DNA of 64,000 bases from Agrobacterium tumefaciens_K (GCF_031801495.1 NZ_JAOEGC010000002.1:868001-932000); one strand, 5' to 3'. Counted from the stretch's first letter, positions 25,551 through 34,257 are shown. The notes: generated from the sequence alone by a model not told the origin. Numbers and translations are program-made.

Positions 25551-26567
25551 CTAGAAACCTGACAGAACGATCTTGCCTTTGGCCTTGTTGCTTTCGATCA
25601 GCGCGTGCGCCTTGATGAGATTGGCAGCGTTGATCGTGCCGAACACTTCGGTCAGTGTCGTCCTGATCGTACCGGCATCCACCAGTTCCGAGACGTGATT
25701 GAGCAGCTTGTGCTGTTCGATGATGTCGGCCGTCTGGAAGACGGCGCGGGCGAACATCATTTCCCAATGGATCGAAAGGCTTTTGCGCTTGAACGGCATG
25801 GCGTCGAAGCCGCCGGCCGGATCGTCGATCAGCGCGAAACGGCCCTGCGGCGCAATGACGGCGACGCTGTCGGCGGCATGAAAGTCGCTGTGTGTCGTGG
25901 AGAACACGAAGGCCGGCGCACCAATCCCGAGTGCTTCCACCTGCGGGGCGATCGGTTTGCTGTGATCGACCACATGGTGCGCGCCGAGATCCTTTACCCA
26001 ATCGACCGTTTCCGGACGGGATGCCGTGGCGATGACGGTGAGGTCGGTGAGAGCGCGAAGCAACTGGATGGCGATGGAGCCGACGCCGCCCGCGCCGCCG
26101 ATAACGAGAATTGCATTAGCAGCACCGGGAACAGGGTCTTTCACCCGCAAACGGTCGAACAGCGTTTCGTAAGCCGTAATGGCTGTGAGCGGCAGTGCGG
26201 CGGCTTCTTCAAAGGAAAGTGTCTGCGGCTTCACGCCAACGATACGTTCGTCGACCAGATGAAATTCGCTGTTGGAGCCGGGCCGGTTGATAGCGCCTGC
26301 GTAGAACACGGCGTCACCCGGCTTGAACAGCGAGACTTTCTCACCGACCGCCTTGACGATACCGGCCGCGTCGAAACCAAGCACACGGTACTCGCCATTT
26401 TCCGGTGTCTGGTTGCGACGGACCTTGGTGTCGACCGGATTGACCGAAACGGCCTTCACCTCGACAAGAATATCGTGCCCCTTCGCCTCCGGGACGGGCA
26501 GGTCGATATCGATCAGGGCGTCCTGCGCGGTGACTGGCTGGGCTTTCTGGTAACCGATGGCACGCAC
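25551..26567 (-). CDS. Zinc-type alcohol dehydrogenase-like / quinone oxidoreductase family protein
   Basis: MDR-superfamily NADPH oxidoreductase of 338 residues. The N-terminal GroES-like domain (DILVEVKAVSVNPVDTKVR) and Rossmann motif (ILVIGGAGGVGSIAIQLL) are clear; the zinc-binding cysteines and histidines of true alcohol dehydrogenases are absent, so a quinone or enone reductase is more likely. I chose GTG 26567 because AGGAG lies seven bases upstream and the product then begins MRAIGYQKAQ, like the family MKAIGY; the ATG at 26573 has a one-base spacing. It is divergent from the HxlR gene, a pairing often used for quinone or electrophile stress. Confidence 0.88.
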   Translation of the reverse strand: MRAIGYQKAQPVTAQDALIDIDLPVPEAKGHDILVEVKAVSVNPVDTKVRRNQTPENGEYRVLGFDAAGIVKAVGEKVSLFKPGDAVFYAGAINRPGSNSEFHLVDERIVGVKPQTLSFEEAAALPLTAITAYETLFDRLRVKDPVPGAANAILVIGGAGGVGSIAIQLLRALTDLTVIATASRPETVDWVKDLGAHHVVDHSKPIAPQVEALGIGAPAFVFSTTHSDFHAADSVAVIAPQGRFALIDDPAGGFDAMPFKRKSLSIHWEMMFARAVFQTADIIEQHKLLNHVSELVDAGTIRTTLTEVFGTINAANLIKAHALIESNKAKGKIVLSGF

Positions 26568-26603
26568 TTGCATTCTCCTTTGCTTGTTTGCGTGCCTCTT
26601 ACT

Positions 26604-26653
26604 TGATACATATGAGCGGCCTTCGCAAGAATGCACATTTTTTGATGATACAT
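26604..26653. promoter_or_regulatory. Candidate HxlR operator: TGATACAT direct repeats
   Basis: TGATACAT occurs at 26604-26611 and again at 26646-26653, starts 42 bases apart (about four helical turns), in the 103-bp gap between the divergent dehydrogenase and HxlR genes. The second copy abuts the HxlR ribosome site. The regulator probably binds here, but the exact site is inference. Confidence 0.4.
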
Positions 26654-26670
26654 ACAAAAAGGATACCGTC

Positions 26671-27060
26671 ATGTCTCGCCCGCGCGCCAAGCTGACTGGC
26701 AATTTTCCCGGCTGCCCGGTGGAATCGACGCTGAGTTTCATCGACGGAAAATGGAAAGGGGTGATCCTGTATCACCTGATGAATTCCGGCATCCTGCGTT
26801 TCAACGAACTGCGCCGCAATATTCCAAGCGTCACGCAACGCATGCTGACCAAGCAGTTACGGGAGCTGGAGGAGGCAGGGCTGATTTCACGCACCGTCTT
26901 TCCGGTGGTGCCGCCACGCGTGGACTATGCGCTGACCCCGCTCGGAGAAAGCATGAAGCCGGTGATCTCGGCGTTGAAAACATGGGGTGACTCTCACGTG
27001 GTCTGCAAGAACGGCGAGAAATACACGCGCATGCCGCAGGAAAACGAAAAAGCGGCATGA
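26671..27060 (+). CDS. HxlR-family winged-helix transcriptional regulator
   Basis: A 129-residue MarR-like dimeric regulator. The signature core is FIDGKWKGVILYHL, RFNELRRNIPSVTQRMLTKQLREL (recognition helix) and a beta wing (FPVVPPRVDYALTPLG). Cys15 (NFPGCPVE) lies at the position of the redox-sensing cysteine of YodB/HypR/QorR-type members. The ATG at 26671 has AAAGGAT upstream; a longer frame from 26557 would overlap the divergent gene. It likely represses the adjacent oxidoreductase and itself until thiol oxidation or alkylation. Confidence 0.9.
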   Translation: MSRPRAKLTGNFPGCPVESTLSFIDGKWKGVILYHLMNSGILRFNELRRNIPSVTQRMLTKQLRELEEAGLISRTVFPVVPPRVDYALTPLGESMKPVISALKTWGDSHVVCKNGEKYTRMPQENEKAA

Positions 27061-27169
27061 AAACAAGCCGTCGCCTAAGCCATTTTCCCCTGCTGCGATG
27101 CAACACGTATTTGCCCCGATTGAGGCATAATGGTGCGGCATCGATTCGCAAGCAGGGACATCAAATCAT

Positions 27170-28009
27170 ATGAGCATGGGTTGGCTTGAGGCCGGTTTTC
27201 TCGGTCTGTTGCAGGGATTGACAGAGTTTCTTCCCATTTCCTCGAGCGCGCATCTGCGGATTGCCGGAGAGTTTCTGCCCTCCGGCACGGATCCGGGAGC
27301 AGCATTTACCGCGATCACCCAGATCGGCACGGAACTGGCGGTTCTGGTTTATTTCTGGTCTGATATCATGCGGATCGCCATTGCCTGGCTGCGCAAGAAT
27401 CTCAGGCTTGGCGGCACCTACGATCCGGCCGATGTGCGCCTCGGCTGGCTGATCATCATCGGCTCCGTGCCGATCGTCCTGCTTGGGTTGCTGTTCAAGG
27501 ACGCCATCGAACATTCGCTGCGCAATCTCTACATCACCGCCATCATGCTGATCGTGTTCGGCATCGTCCTGGGTGTTGCCGACCGGATTGGAGCCAAGCG
27601 CTACAAGCTGAACCAGCTGATCTGGCGCGATGGCATCCTGTTCGGTTTTGCGCAGGCCATGGCGCTCATCCCCGGCGTGTCTCGCTCCGGCGGCACCATC
27701 AGCGCGGGCCTGCTGCTCGGTTACACGCGCGAAGCAGCGGCGCGTTATTCCTTCCTGCTTGCCGTTCCCGCCGTTTTCGGTTCCGGTTTCTACCAGCTGT
27801 TCAAGAGCATAGGTGAGGACAACCCGGTTGGCTGGGGTCCGACGGCGCTGGCGACATTCATCGCCTTCGTGGTCGGTTACGGCGTGATCGTCGTGTTCCT
27901 GAAGCTCGTGTCGACCAAGAGCTACATGCCGTTCGTCTGGTACCGCGTGGCGATCGGCGTGATCCTGCTTGGCCTTTTGTCAACCGGTGTCATCAACGCT
28001 GGCGGTTGA
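27170..28009 (+). CDS. uppP: Undecaprenyl-diphosphatase UppP/BacA
   Basis: Inner-membrane phosphatase that recycles undecaprenyl pyrophosphate for cell-wall synthesis; overexpression is known to give bacitracin resistance. The 279-residue length is right. Both family signatures are present: LTEFLPISSSAHL (about 17-29) with the catalytic Glu, and PGVSRSGGT (from Pro168) with the Arg. About eight hydrophobic helices are visible. The gene stands alone, ending in a strong hairpin shared with the convergent GNAT gene. Confidence 0.95.
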   Translation: MSMGWLEAGFLGLLQGLTEFLPISSSAHLRIAGEFLPSGTDPGAAFTAITQIGTELAVLVYFWSDIMRIAIAWLRKNLRLGGTYDPADVRLGWLIIIGSVPIVLLGLLFKDAIEHSLRNLYITAIMLIVFGIVLGVADRIGAKRYKLNQLIWRDGILFGFAQAMALIPGVSRSGGTISAGLLLGYTREAAARYSFLLAVPAVFGSGFYQLFKSIGEDNPVGWGPTALATFIAFVVGYGVIVVFLKLVSTKSYMPFVWYRVAIGVILLGLLSTGVINAGG

Positions 28010-28021
28010 TCTAACACGAAG

Positions 28022-28052
28022 GCCTGCCATCGCGCTCAAAGCGCTGGCAGGC
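28022..28052. terminator. Long hairpin between convergent uppP and GNAT genes
   Basis: GCCTGCCA/TGGCAGGC outer and GCGCT/AGCGC inner stems, separated by a two-base bulge, enclose a CAA loop. No T run follows on either strand, but the position 13 bases after the uppP stop fits a shared 3' end. Confidence 0.55.
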
Positions 28053-28070
28053 TGATGCCTGGCGATAGTG

Positions 28071-28532
28071 TCAGCTCGCCTGGGCACCGCCGATCACGAA
28101 GATATCTAGACCGGCGACGTCGCGCTCGATGAGTGTGAAGCCCTGTTTCAGATAATAGGGTGCCTTGTCGGATGTGGCGCAGAGATAGCAGGAGGGGTGC
28201 CCGCTCTTCTCCGACTCTCCACGGCTTTCCGCAATCAGCCGGGCCGCAATGCCCTGTCGCCGGAATCCTGGCTCGACCCAGAGCGCCGCTATCCACGGCG
28301 CATATTGCGGCCTCTCGTCGTGGTCGTTCGAGATCACCAGAACGGACCCGGCATAGACGCCATTCTCATGGGCGACGAGTGCAAAGGGAACGCCATCGCT
28401 TTCCAGCATCGACTCAAGATGCGCGCGATATTGCCCCAGGGGAAGGCCGCTTTCTGTCCACCATTCGTTCCAGCCTCGGTCGGCGATGAGATCCGCGAAG
28501 TGCGGATAGTCTCTGAGATTGGAAACATTCAT
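28071..28532 (-). CDS. GNAT-family N-acetyltransferase
   Basis: A 153-residue acetyltransferase with the acetyl-CoA signature RRQGIAARLI and the preceding beta strand (PWIAALWVEPGF), plus a C-terminal YLKQGFTLIERDV motif. The start at 28532 has GGAGGT six bases upstream; longer frames run into repeat-like DNA. The substrate is unknown, and the gene is isolated. Confidence 0.85.
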   Translation of the reverse strand: MNVSNLRDYPHFADLIADRGWNEWWTESGLPLGQYRAHLESMLESDGVPFALVAHENGVYAGSVLVISNDHDERPQYAPWIAALWVEPGFRRQGIAARLIAESRGESEKSGHPSCYLCATSDKAPYYLKQGFTLIERDVAGLDIFVIGGAQAS

Positions 28533-28645
28533 TGGGCGACCTCCATCATGCCATTTTTCAGCCATTACGCCACCGACCCTGAATCGGTTCCGCAGTGTTT
28601 GAATGTAACTATATGGAAATGCCGCTGTTTTCGAGCGCGACCGTT

Positions 28646-28686
28646 GAAGCAACCCGGCCGTGCCTGCCGCCCGGCCGGGTTGCTTC
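28646..28686 (-). terminator. 15-bp hairpin after mgtE
   Basis: GAAGCAACCCGGCCG and its perfect complement form a 15-bp stem with an 11-base loop, starting seven bases past the mgtE stop. No T run follows, so it may be a stable 3' end or rely on stem strength alone. Confidence 0.6.
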
Positions 28687-28692
28687 ATTGCC

Positions 28693-30066
28693 TCAGAGCA
28701 GCGTACCGCTCAGGATGACAAGCGCCACGGAGAAGTAGATGACCAGTCCGCTGACATCCACGAGCGTTGCCACAAACGGTGCGGATGCGCTGGCAGGGTC
28801 GAGCCGCAGGCGTTGCAGCACGAAGGGCAGCATGGAACCCGCCAGTGAGCCGAAGGTGACGATGCCGACGAGGGCGGCAAAGACCGTGAAGCCAACCAGC
28901 ATCCAGTGCTCACCGTAATCGTAGAAACCGGCCTTCTGCCAGATCGTCAGCCGTAGGAAGCCGATGGCGCCGAGAATGCAGCCGAGTGTCAGCCCTGTCG
29001 GGATTTCACGCAGCAGCACCCGCCACCAGTCTTTCAGCTTCAGTTCGCCAAGCGCCAGCGCCCGGATGATGAGCGACGTCGCCTGCGAGCCGGAGTTGCC
29101 TCCAGACGACATGATGAGCGGAATGAACAGCGTCAGCACCACGGCCTTTTCCAGCTCGCCCTCAAAGTGCTGCATGGCGCTCGCCGTCAGCATTTCGCCG
29201 AGGAACAGGGCTGCGAGCCACCCGGCACGCTTGCGGATCATGTCCGGGAAGCCGATAGCCATATAGGGCTTGCCGAGGGCTTCCATACCGCCGAACTTCT
29301 GCGCATCTTCCGTCGTATCGGCAATCATCGTGTCGATCACGTCATCCACGGTGACGATGCCGAGAATATGGGCGTGTTCGTTCACGACCGGCAGTGCCAG
29401 AAGGTCATGCTTGCGAATGAGCCGGGCGACGTCTTCCTGCGACATCATCGGATCGGCATAGACCAGGCCTTCCTTCGAGGCGACGCTCAGGATAGACGCG
29501 CCGGGTTCGCCGGTCAGCAGACGCCGTAGCGTCACCACCTTCGAAAGCGTTCTGTCCGCGGCGAGCACATAGATGGCGTAGACCGTTTCACGCGACCGCT
29601 CCACGACACGGATGTGCGAAAGGGTCTGCTCCACCGTCCAGTCGTCAGGGACGCTGACGAATTCCGTGGTCATGATGGAGCCGGCGGTGCGAGGCGGATA
29701 ACCCATCAGGTGCTGAATGGAGAGGGCAGTCGCACGGTCGAGCCGGGAGAACAGCCGGGCGCGTGGCTCGTCTTCCATCTCGGCCAGAATATCGGCGACA
29801 CGGTCGTCCGACATCAGGTTGATGATGGGAGCGGCCTGTTCGACCGGAAAAAGGGCGATGATCTCGGCTGCTCTGTGCAGCTCGGGCCGGTCGAGAATGG
29901 CGACGGCCTTTGCTTTCGGCATGGCAAGCAGCGCTGCTGCGGCAGAAACCACATCCAGCGTGTTCAGCTGCTCGACACGTTCTGCAATGGTGACTGGGCC
30001 GGAGTTACCGCCGCGGAGAAGACGCGCGGCCTTGCTGGCCCTCTGGGAGAGGTTGTGGAAGTTCAT
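28693..30066 (-). CDS. mgtE: Magnesium transporter MgtE
   Basis: Mg2+-gated channel of 457 residues with the full MgtE plan: a cytosolic helical N domain (about 1-135, including DDRVADILAEMEDEPRARLFSRL), two CBS domains (about 140-265, with LLALPVVNEHAHILGIVTVDD), a connecting helix and five membrane helices (about 285-457) with the pore signature SSGGNSGSQATSLIIRAL. Its 5' leader (30067-30181) folds so as to cover the ribosome site, suggesting translational control in addition to CBS-domain gating. Confidence 0.95.
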   Translation of the reverse strand: MNFHNLSQRASKAARLLRGGNSGPVTIAERVEQLNTLDVVSAAAALLAMPKAKAVAILDRPELHRAAEIIALFPVEQAAPIINLMSDDRVADILAEMEDEPRARLFSRLDRATALSIQHLMGYPPRTAGSIMTTEFVSVPDDWTVEQTLSHIRVVERSRETVYAIYVLAADRTLSKVVTLRRLLTGEPGASILSVASKEGLVYADPMMSQEDVARLIRKHDLLALPVVNEHAHILGIVTVDDVIDTMIADTTEDAQKFGGMEALGKPYMAIGFPDMIRKRAGWLAALFLGEMLTASAMQHFEGELEKAVVLTLFIPLIMSSGGNSGSQATSLIIRALALGELKLKDWWRVLLREIPTGLTLGCILGAIGFLRLTIWQKAGFYDYGEHWMLVGFTVFAALVGIVTFGSLAGSMLPFVLQRLRLDPASASAPFVATLVDVSGLVIYFSVALVILSGTLL

Positions 30067-30181
30067 GATTGCTCACCTTTCCGTCGATTCGCCGATCACG
30101 GCGAACGCGGTGGTGAGCCGACAGTGGTCGGATCAGTTCACGCTCGCCGATCTCGGCAAAGGCAATCGACTGCTACTGTCG
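30067..30181 (-). promoter_or_regulatory. Structured mgtE 5' leader, candidate riboregulator
   Basis: Read 5' to 3' on the minus strand there are four perfect stem-loops: CGAC/GTCG (30181-30167), GCCG/CGGC (30157-30146), CCGAC/GTCGG (30131-30118), and a nested element whose outer stem GCTCACC (30118-30112) pairs with GGTGAGC (30077-30071) while the inner stem TTCGCCG (30105-30099) pairs with CGGCGAA (30094-30088). The outer right arm is the mgtE Shine-Dalgarno itself, four bases before ATG. GATCGGCGA occurs twice (30152-30144 and 30097-30089), so the inner stem has a competing partner. I do not recognise it as the known M-box. Confidence 0.55.
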
Positions 30182-30339
30182 CTAGACATCCAATGATGCT
30201 CCGTTGAAATCCGCGCGATGCTGCGTCACAGCATGCGCGTGAAGATGTGTTGCGCCTGAAACGAAAAAGAGTCAAGCGCCCCGAATGTGAAATTCAGGCA
30301 AGGTGGTAACCCTGCCTCCGGCTGTTGGAATAGGCGACG

Positions 30340-31584
30340 TCAGGCAGCTTTTTCCCGCCGCTCGACAGCCACGGACACCAGAAATACGCCGAGGCCGAGA
30401 AGCGAAAGAACCGCTCCTACATAACCGGTGGAGGCATAGCCGTAACCCATCGCTATCACCATGCCGCCAAGCCATGCACCGAGCGCGTTGGCGATGTTGA
30501 AGGCGGAATGGTTCGACGCGGCCGCCAGCGTCTGCGCATCCGCTGCGACGTCCATCAGACGCGTCTGCACGGCAGGGCAGGCGGCAAAACCGCAGCCGAT
30601 CAGGAAAACGCACAGGCATAGCATGTAGGGATTGTGCGCGGTCAGCCCGAACAGCACCATCAGAACCACGTTGAAGGCCAGCATGCCGCCGATCGTGCCG
30701 TTGAGCGAGATATCCGCAAGACGCGAGCCGACGACGTTGCCGACATTCATGCCGATGCCGAACAGCGCCAGCACCATGGAAACCGTGGAAACAGGCATCA
30801 TCGCCACATCGGTGGTCGTCTTGGCGATATAGCTGAAGACCGCGAACATGCCGCCGAAGCCGACGGATGCGATCGCCAGCGTCAGCCACACCTGCACGCG
30901 GCGGAACGCGCCGAGTTCACGCCACAGGCTTGCGCCTTCTTCCACCTTGTCGCGCGGCTGGAAGAACCACAGCAGTGCAACGGTCAGGAAACCGATGCCG
31001 CCGACCAGCATGAAGGCGGCGCGCCAGGAGAACATCTGGCCGAAGAATGTCGCGAGCGGCGTACCGAGTAGTGTCGCGATGGTCAGGCCAAGCATGACGC
31101 GGCCAACGGCCCGCGCCCGCTTGTGGATGGGCGCCATGGAGGCGGCGACGAGTGCTGCAACGCCGAAATAGGCGCCGTGCGGCAGGCCGGTGATGAAACG
31201 CAGTATGGTGAAGCTGAGGAAATCCGGCGCCATGGCGCTGAGGATGTTGCCGACTGCAAAAAGACCCATCAGGCCAAGCAGCAAGGCGCGGCGCGTCATG
31301 CGTGCGGCAAGGACCGCGATGATCGGTGCTCCGATGACGACGCCGAGCGCGTAGGCCGTGATGACGTAGCCCGCCTGCGGGACGCTCACGCCATATGTTG
31401 TGGCAACATCGGGAAGCAGGCCCATGATGGCGAATTCGCCGGTGCCGATGCCGAAGCCACCTGCTGCAAGCGCCAGTTCGATAAGGGCGACGGCAAGTGG
31501 CGGCAAGGTAGCGGCGGACGCCGTCGCGCCAATGGTTTCACTCTCCGCTTCAAGGCGGACTTCCGAAATATTCGACTGGCTCAT
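30340..31584 (-). CDS. MFS transporter, drug-efflux (DHA1) type
   Basis: A 414-residue major facilitator protein with twelve predicted helices. The first helix carries GTGEFAIMGLLPDVA, typical of AraJ/YdhP-like DHA1 members, and the loop after helix 2 has the conserved ARMTRRALLLGLMGLF motif. The N-terminal 35 residues are hydrophilic. The start at 31584 has CAGGTC upstream; an in-frame extension to 31668 lacks a ribosome site. Substrate unknown, probably an exporter. Confidence 0.87.
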   Translation of the reverse strand: MSQSNISEVRLEAESETIGATASAATLPPLAVALIELALAAGGFGIGTGEFAIMGLLPDVATTYGVSVPQAGYVITAYALGVVIGAPIIAVLAARMTRRALLLGLMGLFAVGNILSAMAPDFLSFTILRFITGLPHGAYFGVAALVAASMAPIHKRARAVGRVMLGLTIATLLGTPLATFFGQMFSWRAAFMLVGGIGFLTVALLWFFQPRDKVEEGASLWRELGAFRRVQVWLTLAIASVGFGGMFAVFSYIAKTTTDVAMMPVSTVSMVLALFGIGMNVGNVVGSRLADISLNGTIGGMLAFNVVLMVLFGLTAHNPYMLCLCVFLIGCGFAACPAVQTRLMDVAADAQTLAAASNHSAFNIANALGAWLGGMVIAMGYGYASTGYVGAVLSLLGLGVFLVSVAVERREKAA

Positions 31585-31822
31585 GACGACCTGAGAAGGG
31601 GATGCAAACAGAAAAAAGGGCAAGGCTGTATGGGAAACAGCCTGCCCTGACTGGAGATGCGCGGCCATGAAAATGACCTTAAGTAACCTCTAACATGGAA
31701 TAATGCATTGCGGTAGACTCATTCGAGGCAAAAATATTGCGTTCACGCGATGGTGTTTGGAACCTCATCCAGCGGCGGACACTTATGCGCCTGCATGGCC
31801 GAGTGGCAGAACCGGGTAAGAC

Positions 31823-32737
31823 ATGAAACTTGTAGCAGTTTTCAACCGCGATGGCGGTACCTTTCGTACAACGGACATGCAGGCCTATTGCGATCACGCG
31901 CGGCAGGTGTTCACCCAGACAGGCCACGAGGTCGACTGCCGCCCCGTCGACGGCAAGGACATTATGGCTGAACTGGAGCGAGCCGCAGATGAGCCGGGCA
32001 TCGATGGCATCATCGCGGGCGGTGGTGACGGGACGATTTCGGCCGCTGCCGGGATTGCCTGGAAACACGGCATCGCGCTGGGCGTCATCCCGGCGGGAAC
32101 CATGAACCTCTTCGCGCGCTCCCTGAAGGTGCCGCTCGATATTCACCAGGCTCTAGATACGCTCGCAACAAGTGAAGTTGCCGAAGTGGATATTGCCAGC
32201 GCCAATGGACGCCTGTTCGTGCACCAGTTTTCGGCCGGTCTGCATTCGCGCATGGTTCGTTATCGCAACAACCTCGCATTTGCCTCGCGTCTCGGCAAGA
32301 TCAAGGCAAGCGTGCGCGCCGCGATCAACGTCATCCTGAATCCGCCGGTTTTCGAGGTCGAGTTTACGGTGAATGGCGAAAAGCAGTTGCGCAAGGTTTC
32401 AGCCATCTCCGTCTCCAACAACGAGTTCGGCCAGAATGCCCTGTTGGTAGCGGATGATGTGTCCGGCGGCCATCTCGGTTTTTACCTCACCGATCCCCTG
32501 CGCCCGGCAGGCGTGGCCAAGCTGGCGCTGGACATTCTGCGCGGCAGATTCAAGGAAAATGCTTCGGTCACCGCCATGACGGCCACGGCGGTCGAACTGC
32601 ATTTTCCCAAGCGACGCCATGACGTGCGCTGCGTGATCGACGGCGAACTGCTGCCGATGGAACGTGACGTCGCGCTGAAGCTGCACGCCCGCGAACTGAA
32701 GGTTCTGGTGGGGCGCCAGTTCTTCGCGGCAAGCTAG
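31823..32737 (+). CDS. Diacylglycerol/lipid kinase family protein
   Basis: A 304-residue protein with the lipid-kinase catalytic domain: nucleotide motif IIAGGGDGTISAAAG (GGGDGT at 66-71) and VIPAGTMNLFARSL (88-101), followed by the C-terminal beta-sandwich with a basic end. Members such as YegS and DgkB phosphorylate diacylglycerol or related lipids; some homologues are sphingosine or ceramide kinases. Its TAG stop forms the base of the terminator hairpin shared with the glutamine synthetase gene. Confidence 0.85.
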   Translation: MKLVAVFNRDGGTFRTTDMQAYCDHARQVFTQTGHEVDCRPVDGKDIMAELERAADEPGIDGIIAGGGDGTISAAAGIAWKHGIALGVIPAGTMNLFARSLKVPLDIHQALDTLATSEVAEVDIASANGRLFVHQFSAGLHSRMVRYRNNLAFASRLGKIKASVRAAINVILNPPVFEVEFTVNGEKQLRKVSAISVSNNEFGQNALLVADDVSGGHLGFYLTDPLRPAGVAKLALDILRGRFKENASVTAMTATAVELHFPKRRHDVRCVIDGELLPMERDVALKLHARELKVLVGRQFFAAS

Positions 32738-32767
32738 AGCGTTTCCTCGATAAATGGAAACGCTCTA
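32735..32767. terminator. Shared terminator containing both stop codons of convergent genes
   Basis: TAGAGCGTTTCC and GGAAACGCTCTA form a perfect 12-bp stem with a 9-base loop. The first three bases of each arm, read on its own strand, are the TAG stops of the lipid kinase (plus) and the glutamine synthetase (minus). Confidence 0.7.
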
Positions 32768-34123
32768 AATCCGCGGCAGATAGGTGCGATAATCGAAATC
32801 CGAAACCGTGCGCAGAAAGGTGATCGCTTCCTTGCGTTTCGTATCGGCGTAGAGCTTGCGATACCGCGCCCCGAAAATGTGCGCCATGACCGGCGAGGCG
32901 GCGAAATCCTCGACGGCTGTCAAAAAATCATGCGTCAGGCGTCGTTTTGCCGGGCTTTCCTGCCCGGGTCCTGTCTCGGGGCCGGGGTCGAGCTGGTTGT
33001 CCAGCCCGAGAAGCATTCCGCCTAGGATTGCAGCCAGCAGAAGATGGGGGTTGGCATCCGCACCGGCGACGCGGTGCTCTATGCGGGCGGCCGGGCCATT
33101 GGCATCGGGAATGCGCACGGCGGTGCCGCGATGCCCGTAGCCCCAGTCGATATCGACCGGCGCAAAGGACCCCGGCTGGAAACGTCGGTAGGAATTGGCA
33201 AAGGGCGCGAAGATCGCCTGCGCATCGCGCATGGTGTTGAGCAGTCCGGCGCATACCGATTTCAGGCGTACCGGATCGCCACCTTGCGCGTCGAGAATGT
33301 TTTTCCCATCGCGGTCGAGTACGCTGACATGCACATGCAGGCCGGAACCGGCCTGATCCGAATAGGGCTTTGCCATGCAGGTGGATTTCAGCCCGTGCTT
33401 TCTGGCGGCATGGTCCGCAAGCCGCTTGAGATAGATGCAGTCGTCTGCGGCAGCCAGCGCATCGGCGCGGTGCAGCAGATTGACCTCGAACTGGCCGGGG
33501 CCGAACTCCGCCGTTGTTGCGTCTGCCGGAAGGTCCTGGAGTTTCGCCCAGTCGTTCAGCGTTTGCAGAAAACCGTCCATGGTGTCGGTCGCGCCCATGT
33601 CGTAGAGCTGTGCGCCGGTCACCTCGCCACGAAATGCAAGGCTTGCGGGCGGGCGAGGTTTGCCTGTTTCCCGCCAGTCGTTTTCCACGAGGTAGAATTC
33701 AAGCTCGGTCGCCACAACGGGTGTCAGCCCGAGGTACGAATACCGCTTCAGCACATTGGCCAGAATGGCGCGTGGGTCCATGAAGCTCGGGCTGCCGTCC
33801 ATCTCGTGCATGGTGGCCAGAACCTGCTGCGAGCCTTCGGGCGCCCAAGGCATAGGCGCGAGGCTGCGCGTGTCCGGAACGCAGACGCCATCCGGATCGC
33901 CGATGGTCAGGGAAAGGCCGGTGATATCGTCATTGTCGTCGCCCCAGATGTCGAGGGACTGGGTGGAGGAGGGCAGCCTGACCGTACCTTCCCATATTTT
34001 TTTGTCCTTGCCGGGTGGAATGCGCTTTCCCCGCAGATCGCCGTTCATACCCACCAGAAGGATTTCCGTGCGGGGCTGCTGGTCGTTCGGGGTGCGGATA
34101 TCCGACAGGGATTTCGATGTCAT
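32765..34123 (-). CDS. Glutamine synthetase family protein, gamma-glutamylpolyamine synthetase-like (PuuA type)
   Basis: A 452-residue enzyme of the glutamine synthetase fold. Substrate and metal motifs include EFYLVEND, EFGPGQFEVNLLH, GSGLHVHVSVLDRDG and ANSYRRFQPGSFAP. The pattern is that of PuuA/GlnT-like proteins that ligate glutamate to putrescine or another amine rather than to ammonia, since there is no adenylylation tyrosine loop of GlnA type. The divergent gene is a putrescine-type aminotransferase, which supports polyamine use. The start at 34123 gives MTSKSLSDIR; no strong ribosome site is seen. Confidence 0.85.
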   Translation of the reverse strand: MTSKSLSDIRTPNDQQPRTEILLVGMNGDLRGKRIPPGKDKKIWEGTVRLPSSTQSLDIWGDDNDDITGLSLTIGDPDGVCVPDTRSLAPMPWAPEGSQQVLATMHEMDGSPSFMDPRAILANVLKRYSYLGLTPVVATELEFYLVENDWRETGKPRPPASLAFRGEVTGAQLYDMGATDTMDGFLQTLNDWAKLQDLPADATTAEFGPGQFEVNLLHRADALAAADDCIYLKRLADHAARKHGLKSTCMAKPYSDQAGSGLHVHVSVLDRDGKNILDAQGGDPVRLKSVCAGLLNTMRDAQAIFAPFANSYRRFQPGSFAPVDIDWGYGHRGTAVRIPDANGPAARIEHRVAGADANPHLLLAAILGGMLLGLDNQLDPGPETGPGQESPAKRRLTHDFLTAVEDFAASPVMAHIFGARYRKLYADTKRKEAITFLRTVSDFDYRTYLPRI

Positions 34124-34139
34124 GTTTGGCTTTCTGCTT

Positions 34140-34179
34140 GTTTCGATTGCAACGATAAGTCGAAACGGCAAGCCTTGCC
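34140..34179. promoter_or_regulatory. Candidate operators between divergent polyamine genes
   Basis: GTTTCGA (34140-34146) and TCGAAAC (34160-34166) are inverted copies 13 bases apart; immediately after lies GGCAA-GCC-TTGCC (34167-34179). Both are in the 134-bp gap shared by the glutamine synthetase and aminotransferase promoters, where a shared regulator would bind. Confidence 0.35.
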
Positions 34180-34257
34180 AAATCGAATCTGCCCGGCCAT
34201 GGTCCTTCAAGGTGCGGTTTTAACGAGCGCCGTTCCCAATCTGGAGTGCGATCCGTC

